A stretch of DNA of 64,000 nucleotides from HXMU1420-13 sp965228545 (GCA_965228545.1 OZ245822.1:1674001-1738000), one strand, 5' to 3'. Positions 6,779-16,513 are shown, counted from the first letter of the stretch. The notes: generated by a model not told the origin, from the sequence alone. Made by a program: numbers and translations.

Positions 6779-8284
6779 CTATATATCAAAATCATTATAA
6801 TCCTCATCTTCCATATTATTAATCGACGAGAACATCGAACCTAGCATATCTGAATAGGTAGTATCATCATCCATATCTTCTTTGCTCAGCATAGAATTCT
6901 GATGCAGTGCCTCCAGCACCAGATCCATCACTGCGTAAATATCATCATCGCTGGGAGAATCGAGTTGCGAAACAACCAATGGTTTTAACCCATCTATCTT
7001 ATCAAGTGTTTGTTTGTATGCTTTGGTTGGAAGTACATCCGGCAAATTTACTTCATTGCCTTTAGTAAACCAGGCAGTGATTGATTCATATTTCGATTTA
7101 CCATCGCCATTTCGATTTTGGGGATCAGGGAAATAGAGCTTAAATGTTTTACTTATTGCTTTTCCAATAATGTGCTTTGCAACGTTGATAGCTCCCTCTT
7201 GCTCACCTTCGTACACAAGTTCCAGCTTTCCGGTTAATGCAGGAACCATATGATAAATATCGGCAATACGAACTGTTGCTTGTTCTTCGCCATTAATTAC
7301 TGCACGTCGTTCAGCGGATGACAGGATTTGTTCCATAGCTGTGATGGTCATCCGAGTTGAAACTCCACTTTTTTGATCCACATATTCTGATTCTCTTGCT
7401 TCAAATGCCGCTCTTTCAATAATTTCACGATATACATCCGGAATGGTGACTACGGGCGCGTTTTCCCGATGGTGCCAAGCTTCTTGTCGGGTAATGTTAA
7501 TACCTGTATTCAACTCTTTCGGGTAGTGAGTGATTATCTGTGCATCAATACGATCTTTCAATGGAGTAATTATATTGCCACGATTGGTGTAATCTTCGGG
7601 ATTGGCTGAAAATGCCATCGAAATATCCAGAGGAATACGCACATTAAAACCACGTATTTGAATATCTCTCTCTTGCATGATATTTAATAAAGCAACCTGA
7701 ATTCGAGGTTGCAGGTCGGGCAACTCGTTAATAACAAAAATTCCACGATTCGTTCTTGGTATCAGTCCGAAATTAATGGCGTTTTCATCAGCAAGATTCA
7801 ATTTTTTAGTAGCCGCTTTTATAGGATCGATGTCACCTATCAAGTCAGCTACGGTTGTATCAGGTGTGGCTAGTTTTTCACCATACCGATGATTTCTATG
7901 CACCCACTCTATTGGTGTTTCGTCGCCTTTTTCTGCAATTAAATCGATGGCATACTTCGATAATGGGTTTAGCGGGTCATCGTTAATTTCAGATCCTTCA
8001 ATTACCGGCATAAATTCATCCAAAAAATTAACAAGTGATCGTAAAATCCGTGTTTTAGCTTGTCCTCTAAGTCCAAGTAAAATTAAATCGTGGCGAGAAA
8101 GTATAGCGTGTTGTATCTGCGGAAGCACTGTTTTTTCGTATCCCAAAATCCCATCAAAAATTGGGGTTCCTGATCTAATCGCAGAGATTAAATTCTTCCT
8201 TATTTCATCCTTTACTGAAATAGATTGCCAACCGCTTTTCTTTAAATCACCTAATGTTGTTATACCCGGTTTCGTAGTAGTCAT
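6779..8284 (-). CDS. Magnesium-chelatase/MoxR-like AAA+ ATPase
   Basis: 501 residues. A divergent P-loop GLRGQAKT lies near residue 71 (GxxGxxKT with the usual third Gly changed to Ala), followed by a ChlI-like insert, GDIDPIKA, and the Walker B-type strand GIFVINELPDLQPRIQVALLNIMQE, then an arginine-finger region (PLKDRID). The C-terminal 100 residues are acidic and end DDDTTYSDMLGSMF. Such ATPases act as metal-insertion or remodelling chaperones with a von Willebrand factor A protein. No such partner is adjacent: neighbours are rpmE2 and pabB. The catalytic acidic pair is NE rather than DE in the Walker B copy seen here, so ATPase activity is inferred from the family. Confidence 0.8.
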   Translation of the reverse strand: MTTTKPGITTLGDLKKSGWQSISVKDEIRKNLISAIRSGTPIFDGILGYEKTVLPQIQHAILSRHDLILLGLRGQAKTRILRSLVNFLDEFMPVIEGSEINDDPLNPLSKYAIDLIAEKGDETPIEWVHRNHRYGEKLATPDTTVADLIGDIDPIKAATKKLNLADENAINFGLIPRTNRGIFVINELPDLQPRIQVALLNIMQERDIQIRGFNVRIPLDISMAFSANPEDYTNRGNIITPLKDRIDAQIITHYPKELNTGINITRQEAWHHRENAPVVTIPDVYREIIERAAFEARESEYVDQKSGVSTRMTITAMEQILSSAERRAVINGEEQATVRIADIYHMVPALTGKLELVYEGEQEGAINVAKHIIGKAISKTFKLYFPDPQNRNGDGKSKYESITAWFTKGNEVNLPDVLPTKAYKQTLDKIDGLKPLVVSQLDSPSDDDIYAVMDLVLEALHQNSMLSKEDMDDDTTYSDMLGSMFSSINNMEDEDYNDFDI

Positions 8285-8341
8285 ATCCTGCTTTTAAGTT
8301 TGTTAGTTGTACAACTTTTCCATTTAGGATATCATTCAACA

Positions 8342-9604
8342 CTAATCAGATAATTCAAAAGTATTTTTAAGAGCTTCGGTTTTAACCAGCGTTTCTAACC
8401 ATTCGTCTCTTGGATCAGAATCTGCAGTAATTGCTCCGCCTACCGGATAGATAAGTGAATTTCCGGCAATCATCGCAGTTCTGATTACCACATTAAAGTC
8501 AAAATCCTGTTCAGGAGTAATATAACCGATGGCCCCAGAATATAGTCCGCGTTTATAGCTTTCGAGTTCCTCTATAATTTCCATAGCTGCAATTTTTGGT
8601 GCGCCCGTCATCGATCCCATTGGGAAACAAGCCTCAATCAAATCAACAGGGTGTTTACCTGGGGTTGCGGTAGATGTAATGGTTGATACTAACTGGTGCA
8701 CCGTTTTAAAGCTCTGCACTTCAAATAATGACTCCACTTTAACACTTCCCGGCTCCGATATTCGGTTTAAGTCGTTCCGCACTAGATCTACAATCATGAG
8801 ATTTTCAGCGCGGTTTTTTTCCGATTTCAAGTCTTCAATACTGTATGTGCCATTATTTGGAATTGTCCCTTTTATGGGTTGCGAAAACATGGATGATCCC
8901 TTTTTCCGAAGAAATCTTTCCGGTGAAGAACAACACACTTGTACGCCATCAAACTGCATATAAACTGCAAAGGGAACTTCCCCTCGCTCGCGCATTTGTT
9001 TATATAGTTCAAATGCATCGCCTTCGCAATCGAATTTATGCGCGTAGGAATAATTTACCTCATACACATCTCCCTCATAAATGCGATGTTTTATAGCTTC
9101 AACGTCTTTTTCGAAGTCTTCTCGCTTGATGCTTTGATGGGCATGAATTCTAAATGGTTTTTTTTCTTGAGGCTGCCTAAAATTATCTAGCATTTCAATC
9201 GAGCCTTTTAAAAATGTAACTACTCCTTGAGCTGTAACTTCGATTAAAACAGAAGGGCACATGAAGAACAAATCCGGAATGGTAATCAGCGATGGATTTG
9301 AAGTAGCTATGGCCTCACTAAACGATTTTAAATCATAACCTAGAAATCCAAAAACCCAATCTTGGGTCTCATCTACATACTTTTTGAGAGCCTGCCATGG
9401 ATTCCCATTCATCCTAATTTTTTTCCCAAAGTTCGTTCTTTCGATGTGATTACCGAATGCAGTTATCGAAGACATTGCATGTACTGCCACCAACGATTTT
9501 GCACTTTCTACGTGATCTCTTTTTTGAGATTCTAACACGCAAACTTCCACCGAGTGTGGTAGTGATGCTATTAATTGCTCTATATGTTCGGGTATTTTAG
9601 GCAT
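8342..9604 (-). CDS. pabB: Aminodeoxychorismate synthase component I (chorismate-binding)
   Basis: 420 residues from the ATG at 9604. The chorismate-utilising domain fills the C-terminal 260 residues: EGDVYEVNYSYAH, CSSPERFLRKKG, the PIKGTIPN motif, RAENLMIVDLVRNDL, the MGSMTGAPK motif and SGAIGYI. PIKGT is the signature of PabB and anthranilate synthases rather than isochorismate synthase. With no trpE or trp genes nearby, a role in p-aminobenzoate and folate synthesis is favoured. The frame stays open to an ATG at 9685, but that start overlaps the pyrD start codon and adds 27 residues of basic sequence without family likeness. The glutaminase subunit (pabA) is not in the window. Confidence 0.82.
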   Translation of the reverse strand: MPKIPEHIEQLIASLPHSVEVCVLESQKRDHVESAKSLVAVHAMSSITAFGNHIERTNFGKKIRMNGNPWQALKKYVDETQDWVFGFLGYDLKSFSEAIATSNPSLITIPDLFFMCPSVLIEVTAQGVVTFLKGSIEMLDNFRQPQEKKPFRIHAHQSIKREDFEKDVEAIKHRIYEGDVYEVNYSYAHKFDCEGDAFELYKQMRERGEVPFAVYMQFDGVQVCCSSPERFLRKKGSSMFSQPIKGTIPNNGTYSIEDLKSEKNRAENLMIVDLVRNDLNRISEPGSVKVESLFEVQSFKTVHQLVSTITSTATPGKHPVDLIEACFPMGSMTGAPKIAAMEIIEELESYKRGLYSGAIGYITPEQDFDFNVVIRTAMIAGNSLIYPVGGAITADSDPRDEWLETLVKTEALKNTFELSD

Positions 9605-9683
9605 ACGAAATATTTCAGGCTCAATGATAAGGCTTTTCGGTTTTCTTTTAAGTGTTTTCGTATCATCGAAAGCAAAAACTCGC

Positions 9684-10715
9684 ATGCTCTATTCTACTTT
9701 TCTAAAACCCTACCTATTTAATAAAGACGCCGAAAGTGCACATGAGCTTGCCGTTGAATGGGCAGAACGCACATCAAAGTCTGCGATATTGAAATCGTTA
9801 TGTAGAATGGTATACGGTGGTAAAGATACCGGCCTGAACAAAGAATTTTTTGGATTGAATTTTCCCAATCCAATTGGTTTAGCTGCCGGTTTTGATAAAA
9901 ATGGTGTAACACCAATTGCCATGCAGGCCATGGGCTTCGGTTTTGTTGAAATTGGGAGTATAACAGCTAAAGCCGCTGATGGAAACCCAAAACCTCGAGC
10001 GTTTCGTTTGCCCGAAGATCAATCCTTGATTAACCGAATGGGTTTAAATAATCAGGGCGCGGATGTGATTATTGATCGGCTAAAAAAACTGAATTTATCG
10101 ATACCACTTGGTATTAACATTGCAAAAACCAATGATGCTGCTATCCATGGGGAAGCCGCCGTTGAAGATTATGCATACAGTTATCGAAAAGCATCGGAAG
10201 TTGCAGATTACATCACCGTGAATATCTCATGCCCAAATACTGGCGAGGGTAAAACTTTTGAAGACCCGGATGCTTTAGAAGCACTTTTAAAGGGGCTGCC
10301 TTTAACCGGTACAGACCGAATACCGACTCTGGTAAAATTTTCGGTTGATACTGCCAAGGCTGAGCTAGAAAAGCTTGTGGCTTTATGCGAATCGTATGGA
10401 ATAGATGGTTATGTGGCTACAAACACTTCTTCCGATCATTCGGGGCTTTCAACCGATACTAAAACGTTGAATTTGATTGGAAATGGCGGGTTAAGCGGTG
10501 CTGCAATTCAAGCAAAGAGTACCAGGGTAGTTGGTTGGCTTAATGAATTTCTGCACGGTAAAAAGCCAATTGTGGGTGTTGGAGGAATCAACGATGCACA
10601 ATCTGCTTTGGATAAAATGAATGCGGGTGCCAATTTGCTTCAGCTATATACCGGCATGGTATACAAAGGGCCGGGTTTGATCAAAGAAATTAAGCAAGCG
10701 TTACAGCAACGGTAA
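9684..10715 (+). CDS. pyrD: Dihydroorotate dehydrogenase, quinone-dependent (class 2)
   Basis: 343 residues. The N-terminal MLYSTFLKPYLFNKDAESAHELA matches the short membrane-associating helix of class 2 enzymes. The FMN barrel shows NPIGLAAGFDKNG, GFGFVEIGS, RMGLNNQGAD, VNISCPNTGEG, KFSVD and VATNTSSDHSG, followed by GGLSGAAIQ, VGVGGI and LYTGMVYKGPG. The catalytic base is the Ser of N-x-S-C-P-N-T, as expected for class 2. It oxidises dihydroorotate to orotate, passing electrons to the quinone pool. Its start codon lies within two bases of an alternative, opposite-strand pabB start, so its promoter must lie in the 9604-9684 interval or inside pabB. Confidence 0.95.
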   Translation: MLYSTFLKPYLFNKDAESAHELAVEWAERTSKSAILKSLCRMVYGGKDTGLNKEFFGLNFPNPIGLAAGFDKNGVTPIAMQAMGFGFVEIGSITAKAADGNPKPRAFRLPEDQSLINRMGLNNQGADVIIDRLKKLNLSIPLGINIAKTNDAAIHGEAAVEDYAYSYRKASEVADYITVNISCPNTGEGKTFEDPDALEALLKGLPLTGTDRIPTLVKFSVDTAKAELEKLVALCESYGIDGYVATNTSSDHSGLSTDTKTLNLIGNGGLSGAAIQAKSTRVVGWLNEFLHGKKPIVGVGGINDAQSALDKMNAGANLLQLYTGMVYKGPGLIKEIKQALQQR

Positions 10716-13463
10716 TTATTTCGGTATCACAAAATCGATATCGCAGGAAATCATCTGTGCTTCCCCTTCAATTAGAATAGGTTCGAAGGAAATAAACGAT
10801 TCGATTGCATTTTGATAGGCTGTGATCAAACGCTTGTTTTCGGTTTCGGTAATAGCTTCAAAGTTATCCACTACTCCGCGTTGGTTAATCAAAAACCGGA
10901 ATGTAATAAACTCTTCCTCTGTGCCTTCCGGTACGTTAAGCACTTGATTAAACATACCTATTCCCCCTCGAATTTGGGGTTCTACTTCCAGTTCGGCGCA
11001 ACTAAAATATCCTGAATCATCAAGTGGCAGAGCCTGGGTTGAGTCGTTTATCTCAGGCGACATATCTGGAATGATTTCCTCAATTTTAGGCTCAGGAAGA
11101 GCAAATTCTTTTTGCCAGATCCGTACCGTTTTCAGCAGCGATGAGGTAGTAAACTGTCTTGTAAACGTTTCGATAGTAGTTCGCGTAGAATCCCAATACA
11201 CTCCTTCATATGGATAAAATTCTTCGAAGTCAGGTTTAGTTAGTGATGAATCCAACATAGCCTCAACATACACACTATCTAAGGGGCTTAACGTAATGGT
11301 GGTGTCATTCACTACGCTTTTAAGTGAATCTTGAAGCTCGCCAAATTCTAGTTGATTAAACGTCCATCTTTCATTTGCATCTACCCATAAAGGATATCTT
11401 GTTTGAAACACTGAATCACTTTTTCCCAACTCTATATAGATTGAAATCACATCATAAAAAGCACGATCGCTAAAAGCTTCCTGAGTATTATTTAATGCTA
11501 ATTCTGATAGTGCTTTTGCTTTCGTAGTATCAGGTAGATTCTGTCTTGTAATTAATGCCCTGTATTCATCTCGGGGATTCGCTTCGTTGTAGCCCATCAC
11601 TTCGGGCCGTTGTAGCTCATATTTGTCCACCACACGGCCGGTATACTCACTTCCGGGGAAAAGCTCGATCAATTCACTTGCCAGAGCTATGGCTTGATTT
11701 GTGTTTCCCTGAGCATCATGCAATTCTGTTAGAGAGTACAGCGTAACTGCCTTTATATCACTTTTCGAGTTTCCGGTAATTACTTTCTCAAAATAATGGA
11801 TGGCACTATCCGGCAGATTTAAAGACAGGAAGAATAAATTACCAAGTTCATAATGCATCTCTCCTTTCAACTCACGAACGGAGTCTTTTGCTTCCGGAGA
11901 GAAAGGGATCCGACTTATGTCAATGTTTACCTGAGATGCAAGATTCTGCTCGCCGCCATTGGTAGTATTATTTTGGGCAAGTACACTGTCTTCAACTACT
12001 GTATTTTGTATCAATGCACTAAATCGCCAGTTATCTACCAAAGGTCTCGTTCCCCAAACAGCGCGAAATTGTTCTTTCGCTTCGGCAATTAATAATGGAT
12101 TCTGGATGTTCAGAAAACCGCTTCGAGCATTGCTTGTTTCTGTATCCTGATCAGAGGCACCCACATTAACCATGGTGTTTCTTCGCTCTTCCTGTTCGCG
12201 TTGAAGTCGTTCAAGTTCGGCTAGTTTCTGGGCTCGTAATTCTTTCATCACCGAATCGAAAGCTTGGTCGGATAAGGAACCCAGCCAAAGTAAACTATCC
12301 TGCTCATGAATGCGGTATTTGAGATCGGCATATTCGCCAAATGACTGTGCCAACTCGCCAGCATTATAAGTTTCGGGGAGTTGGTCTTCGGGGATATTTA
12401 GCCGGGCTGAGGAATCGTAATACGCTGCTGCCAGCGTGTAATCATCAAAACTATATTGATAGAGCTCTCCGAGACCATTATAGGTTAGCGCTTTTATCTT
12501 TGCATCCGGTTTGTACAGTTTATTTCGTAGTAATTCCAGATAGATTTTTTCGGCTTTTTCGGCATTTCCTTGAATTTGCTCAGTTCTGCCCAGTTCGTAG
12601 TTAAGCTCTGAGATAAACTCGGTATTCTTATCATCTCGAACCATACTCGAAAACACTTTGATTGCTTCTTTTGTATTACCTAAATCGCGCGCAACTTCTG
12701 CTTTCTTTTTCTTTGCAGCAAATTGCAGATCGTAATTTGAATAGTATCGCTCAACCTGATCATAAGCATCGAATGCAGCTTCGGTATTTCCCAAAATCTC
12801 ATTCAATTGTCCTAACAAGAAAAAGGCTCTTTCTTTTTGTGCGCGTTCAGGAAGCTCGGCCGCGCTTTCTGATAACAAATCAAGAGCGTTTACATAATTT
12901 TCTTGTTCAATGTAATGCTCTGCCAAAATAGTTTTAGTTTGATACTCCAGCGGGCCAACCCATTCCCCTTCTAGCAACGAGAGTTGCTCGTTCAGGTACT
13001 GTATTCCTTCCGAAAAAGCTTTTAATTCGAGCAACACTCTACCTCTCCAAAAAATTGCTTGCTGCTTTAGCTCTTCCGATTCTGCGGTTATGTACAATTC
13101 ATCAAACTTCTGTATTGCGTTAAAATACTCACTCCTATAGAAATACGATTTACCAATTATCTCTAAGGCGTTATCTACCCATTTGGTTTCTTTATATTTC
13201 CGCAAAACGCTTGCACCTTTATCGATGGCGTTGGCAAAATCAGAAGCTCCGGCTCCCTTTGGAGTTTCGTACACTCGAATAGGTTGTAGTGTATTGTACG
13301 TCCGCGCTTGATCTCTACTTTTCTTTAGGCCTGCATTATAGCTTTTCTTGGCATTGTAATAAGTATTGTAATAGGCATTAAAATCGCGAAAATTCGATTT
13401 AAACGTGGTTTTACACCCCGATACAGCTATCACCAATACCAATAATAAACAAAGCTTCCTCAT
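10716..13463 (-). CDS. Large TPR lipoprotein, SprE/PorW-like, with TonB-like C-terminus
   Basis: 915 residues. A short signal ends in a lipobox (VIAVSGC). The mature N-terminus has the F-N-A-Y-Y-N-T-Y-Y-N-A-K-K-S-Y pattern characteristic of SprE/PorW lipoproteins, linked in Bacteroidetes to type IX secretion and gliding. About 15 tetratricopeptide-like units follow (for example SEELKQQAIFWRGRVLLELKAF and YFNAIQKFDELYIT), interrupted by a charged coiled-coil (RAQKLAELERLQREQEERR). The last 100 residues, with paired Cys (YFSCAEL and MISCDIDF) and FRFLINQRGVVDNFEAI, look like a TonB C-terminal fold. The stop is 1 nt from the convergent pyrD stop. The SprE link is by N-terminal resemblance; no other T9SS gene is in the window. 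Confidence 0.65.
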   Translation of the reverse strand: MRKLCLLLVLVIAVSGCKTTFKSNFRDFNAYYNTYYNAKKSYNAGLKKSRDQARTYNTLQPIRVYETPKGAGASDFANAIDKGASVLRKYKETKWVDNALEIIGKSYFYRSEYFNAIQKFDELYITAESEELKQQAIFWRGRVLLELKAFSEGIQYLNEQLSLLEGEWVGPLEYQTKTILAEHYIEQENYVNALDLLSESAAELPERAQKERAFFLLGQLNEILGNTEAAFDAYDQVERYYSNYDLQFAAKKKKAEVARDLGNTKEAIKVFSSMVRDDKNTEFISELNYELGRTEQIQGNAEKAEKIYLELLRNKLYKPDAKIKALTYNGLGELYQYSFDDYTLAAAYYDSSARLNIPEDQLPETYNAGELAQSFGEYADLKYRIHEQDSLLWLGSLSDQAFDSVMKELRAQKLAELERLQREQEERRNTMVNVGASDQDTETSNARSGFLNIQNPLLIAEAKEQFRAVWGTRPLVDNWRFSALIQNTVVEDSVLAQNNTTNGGEQNLASQVNIDISRIPFSPEAKDSVRELKGEMHYELGNLFFLSLNLPDSAIHYFEKVITGNSKSDIKAVTLYSLTELHDAQGNTNQAIALASELIELFPGSEYTGRVVDKYELQRPEVMGYNEANPRDEYRALITRQNLPDTTKAKALSELALNNTQEAFSDRAFYDVISIYIELGKSDSVFQTRYPLWVDANERWTFNQLEFGELQDSLKSVVNDTTITLSPLDSVYVEAMLDSSLTKPDFEEFYPYEGVYWDSTRTTIETFTRQFTTSSLLKTVRIWQKEFALPEPKIEEIIPDMSPEINDSTQALPLDDSGYFSCAELEVEPQIRGGIGMFNQVLNVPEGTEEEFITFRFLINQRGVVDNFEAITETENKRLITAYQNAIESFISFEPILIEGEAQMISCDIDFVIPK

Positions 13464-13494
13464 TCGAACTAATTTTGTGTACTCACAACGGAGA

Positions 13495-14928
13495 TTACTC
13501 AGTTATGGTACTAACAGTAATCATATTTGTGCGGCCACGTTTAGCGAGTGGGATTCCCGTAGCAATTACCAAACGCTCGCCGGCTTTAACCTGCCCAACA
13601 TCTTTGAGATAGTTTTCCATTAGAGCCACACTTTTATCAGTGTCAAAGAGTTCATCAAGCCGTACAGAACGCACACCCCAAACAAGGTTAAGTTGCCTTC
13701 TGATTTTCTGTGATTCTGTAAACGCAAAAATTGGAACACTTGGTCTAAATTTCGCTATTCTTCGGGCCGTACTTCCACTATGTGTAATGGTACTTATTAC
13801 TTTTGCACCTACATTGTTGGCAATAAAAATACAGGAATGTGCAATGGATTCAATTATTTGCTTTTCCTCTACCATCGGCTTTCGGTACTCCAAGCTATTG
13901 TATAAAGCATGGGTTTTCTCTTCTACTTTTCTACAAATACGGTCCATCACATTTACGGCTTCCATAGGATACTTTCCTGCCGCCGTTTCACCTGATAGCA
14001 TTACTGCATCGGTACCATCCAGCACAGCGTTAGCAACATCAGAACTCTCGGCACGGGTTGGGCGCGGGTTGCTGATCATGGAATCCAGCATTTGAGTAGC
14101 TGTAATAACAGGTATCCCTTCTTTTCTGCATTTTTGGATGATTGTTTTTTGGATAACAGGCACTTCTTCGGTTGCAATTTCAATTCCCAGATCGCCGCGA
14201 GCAACCATTATGGCATCCGATGCTTCAATTATTTCGTCAATATTATCGATGGCCTCGGGCTTTTCGATTTTCGAAACCACTTTAGCCTGACTTCCCCCCG
14301 CTTCCAAGCGTTTTTTCAGGTCATACACTTCGTTGGCGGTTCTAACAAAAGAAAGTGCCACAAAATCGGCATCCTGCTCAATTGCAAAGTCTAAATCTTC
14401 AAGGTCTTTATCGGTTAAGGCCGGTATCGAAATCTTTACATTTGGTAAGTTTACACCCTTTCTTGACTTCAATAATCCGCCAACCACTACTTCGGCTTTT
14501 AAATTACGGGCGTCTTTTTCTATCACTTTAAATTCAAGTAGTCCGTCATCCAGCAGAATCATATTCCCAACTTCTGCTTCGTCAACCAATTTTTTATAAT
14601 CAATAGGAATTATGCTTGAAGTGCCTTCTACATCTTCACCGGTTATGGTGATGATTGAGCCATCTTTAAGTACCTGACCTCCATCTTTCATTTGTCCAAC
14701 TCTGATTTTTGGGCCTTGTAGGTCCATCAACACCGGGATACTGTAATCGTATTCTCTGGCAGCTTTTCTGATGTAGCTGATACTTCTCGCATGAATTTCG
14801 TGCGTTCCATGCGAGCAATTGATACGGGCAACGTTCATACCATGCAATAACAAGTTTACGATCGTATCGTAGGTATTTGTTGATGGGCCAATGGTACAAA
14901 CAATTTTAGTTCTTCGAACTGGAGTCAT
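13495..14928 (-). CDS. pyk: Pyruvate kinase
   Basis: 477 residues, full length for a bacterial enzyme. It opens with RRTKIVCTIGPSTNTYDT. The barrel shows ARINCSHG, MDLQGPKIRVGQ, LSFVRTANEV, the active-site Lys region SKIEKPEAIDN, MVARGDLGIEI, ITATQMLDSM and AVMLSGETAAGKYP. The C-terminal domain with ITHSGSTARRIAKFRP is intact. It converts phosphoenolpyruvate and ADP to pyruvate and ATP, the last glycolytic step. It sits 31 bp upstream of the TPR lipoprotein gene on the same strand, so both may be co-transcribed. Effector specificity cannot be read from the sequence. Confidence 0.97.
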   Translation of the reverse strand: MTPVRRTKIVCTIGPSTNTYDTIVNLLLHGMNVARINCSHGTHEIHARSISYIRKAAREYDYSIPVLMDLQGPKIRVGQMKDGGQVLKDGSIITITGEDVEGTSSIIPIDYKKLVDEAEVGNMILLDDGLLEFKVIEKDARNLKAEVVVGGLLKSRKGVNLPNVKISIPALTDKDLEDLDFAIEQDADFVALSFVRTANEVYDLKKRLEAGGSQAKVVSKIEKPEAIDNIDEIIEASDAIMVARGDLGIEIATEEVPVIQKTIIQKCRKEGIPVITATQMLDSMISNPRPTRAESSDVANAVLDGTDAVMLSGETAAGKYPMEAVNVMDRICRKVEEKTHALYNSLEYRKPMVEEKQIIESIAHSCIFIANNVGAKVISTITHSGSTARRIAKFRPSVPIFAFTESQKIRRQLNLVWGVRSVRLDELFDTDKSVALMENYLKDVGQVKAGERLVIATGIPLAKRGRTNMITVSTITE

Positions 14929-15003
14929 AAAAGACGAGTGTTTCTTGTGAGTGAATGTTTTGTTTATATAATTACTTAAAATAAATTAAATGAATAACCT
15001 TTA

Positions 15004-15026
15004 TAAGTTTGTTTTGATAAACAAAC
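15004..15026 (+). promoter_or_regulatory. 20-nt perfect palindrome with overlapping promoter-like TAAGTTTG
   Basis: GTTTGTTTTGATAAACAAAC at 15007-15026 has 8-bp arms around TGAT. Its left arm overlaps TAAGTTTG (15004-15011), a match to the Bacteroidetes -7 element TAnnTTTG, 51 bp before the ATG of the first GWxTD gene. No clear TTTG was found at the -33 distance, so the promoter reading is tentative. The site lies in the divergent gap between pyk and the GWxTD pair. Confidence 0.4.
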
Positions 15027-15061
15027 CCAGTTTTGCATTTAAGTATTTAGCACCTCTATAA

Positions 15062-16513
15062 ATGAACCGTGTATTAACTTTTGTATTTAACACAAGGTAC
15101 ACCAAAGGTACGATTTTTCTACTTTTGAGCCTATTTCTCATTCAATGTTCAAGCAGATACGTTGAGGGAATAGATAGAGCGGGTACTTATGAGTATAAAC
15201 CCGGATTCCCTGAAGTAACTGGTGTATCGGCTGGTATTGTAGATGAAGATACCGACAGTACCTTCATAGACCTTACAGTTGAAGTAGTTTATAGCAGCCT
15301 GATTTTTAAGCGAAATGGTGCAAATTTTGAGGCCAACATGTTGCTTGAGGTTACCATTTTTAAAGATGACTCGGAAAATGAATTGATAAAAAACTATCAG
15401 TATCCACTAACTGCCACTTTACAAAACCAACGAGAAGCGAACAGCAATCAAACATTTATATTTTCCAAAAATTATGCTCAACCACCCGGTAATTATCTAG
15501 TAAATATATCTGTAACTGATTTGAATACGGATAAACAAACCATTAGATCAACTAATGCTTACATACCTGATCCCACTGATGATATTTCGCACATCACCAA
15601 TGTACAGGTTTTTACTAAAGACACTTCTATAACAGATTCTTTCACACCTGTTACATCATATGATCTTTCGAATTCAACCGATTCATTGCTATTTCGCTTT
15701 CAGGTTACTAATAACAAAGCTGGCCAGCCTCTTCTGCTCAATACTCGTTTACTGAAATTCCGATCAGATACAAGTGCTGCTCGTCCGCTCAGTTACCCAA
15801 ATTACACGCCATCAAGCTTACCGTATATTGGTATCAGCTATAGTAAATATGAAGTGATCTCAACTTCTACTCGATTGATCAGCCAAACTGGTAATGTATC
15901 CATAGAATTTTATTTCCCAGAGTTGGAACGTGGAAATTATCGATTTGAAGTGTATACCGATAATGAGGACTCTGAGCTCAGGTTATACCGAGCCAGAGAA
16001 TTTAGTTTAAAGAGTAAAAACTACCCATCGCTGCGATCTGCCAGAGAATTAGCTGCTCCTTTAATTTATTTGATGGAAAAAAACGAACATGAGGATCTCA
16101 TGGCTGTATCAGACCCGATTAAATTGAAGCAGGAAATTGATCGGTTTTGGTTGAAAAACATTAAAAATCAGCGAAAGGCTCAAAATGTAATCGAATTGTA
16201 TTACGAACGAGTTGAAGAGGCAAATAAGCAATTCTCGAATTATAAAGAAGGTTGGAAAACCGACATGGGTATGATGTACATTTTGTTTGGCCCACCCAGA
16301 TATGTTACTACTTCAATTAATGATGTAATTTGGTCATACTCAACTAATTTGGCCGATCCTGAAACCAATTTTTTATTTAGAAATCCAAAAGTAAAGAGCA
16401 AATTTTATCCATTTGATAATTACATTCTACAAAGGAACCAGCAATACTTTAGCCTCCATTACCAACAAGTTCAAGATTGGCTATCTGGTGATATTTTAAG
16501 GGATAATTTATAA
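15062..16513 (+). CDS. GWxTD domain-containing lipoprotein, first of a tandem pair
   Basis: 483 residues. The N-terminal signal ends in a lipobox-like LFLIQC, so the protein is likely lipid-anchored. The middle holds beta-rich repeats (VYSSLIFKRNGANFEANMLLEVTIF; FYFPELERGNYRFEVYTDNE). The C-terminal GWxTD domain starts with EGWKTDMGMMYILFGPP; GWKTD is at residues 397-401, and the end is YPFDNYILQRNQQYF. The domain is of unknown function and common in Balneolaeota, Chlorobi and relatives, where it is found on surface or periplasmic proteins. A paralogue follows 70 bp downstream with the same architecture. Role unknown. Confidence 0.85.
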   Translation: MNRVLTFVFNTRYTKGTIFLLLSLFLIQCSSRYVEGIDRAGTYEYKPGFPEVTGVSAGIVDEDTDSTFIDLTVEVVYSSLIFKRNGANFEANMLLEVTIFKDDSENELIKNYQYPLTATLQNQREANSNQTFIFSKNYAQPPGNYLVNISVTDLNTDKQTIRSTNAYIPDPTDDISHITNVQVFTKDTSITDSFTPVTSYDLSNSTDSLLFRFQVTNNKAGQPLLLNTRLLKFRSDTSAARPLSYPNYTPSSLPYIGISYSKYEVISTSTRLISQTGNVSIEFYFPELERGNYRFEVYTDNEDSELRLYRAREFSLKSKNYPSLRSARELAAPLIYLMEKNEHEDLMAVSDPIKLKQEIDRFWLKNIKNQRKAQNVIELYYERVEEANKQFSNYKEGWKTDMGMMYILFGPPRYVTTSINDVIWSYSTNLADPETNFLFRNPKVKSKFYPFDNYILQRNQQYFSLHYQQVQDWLSGDILRDNL

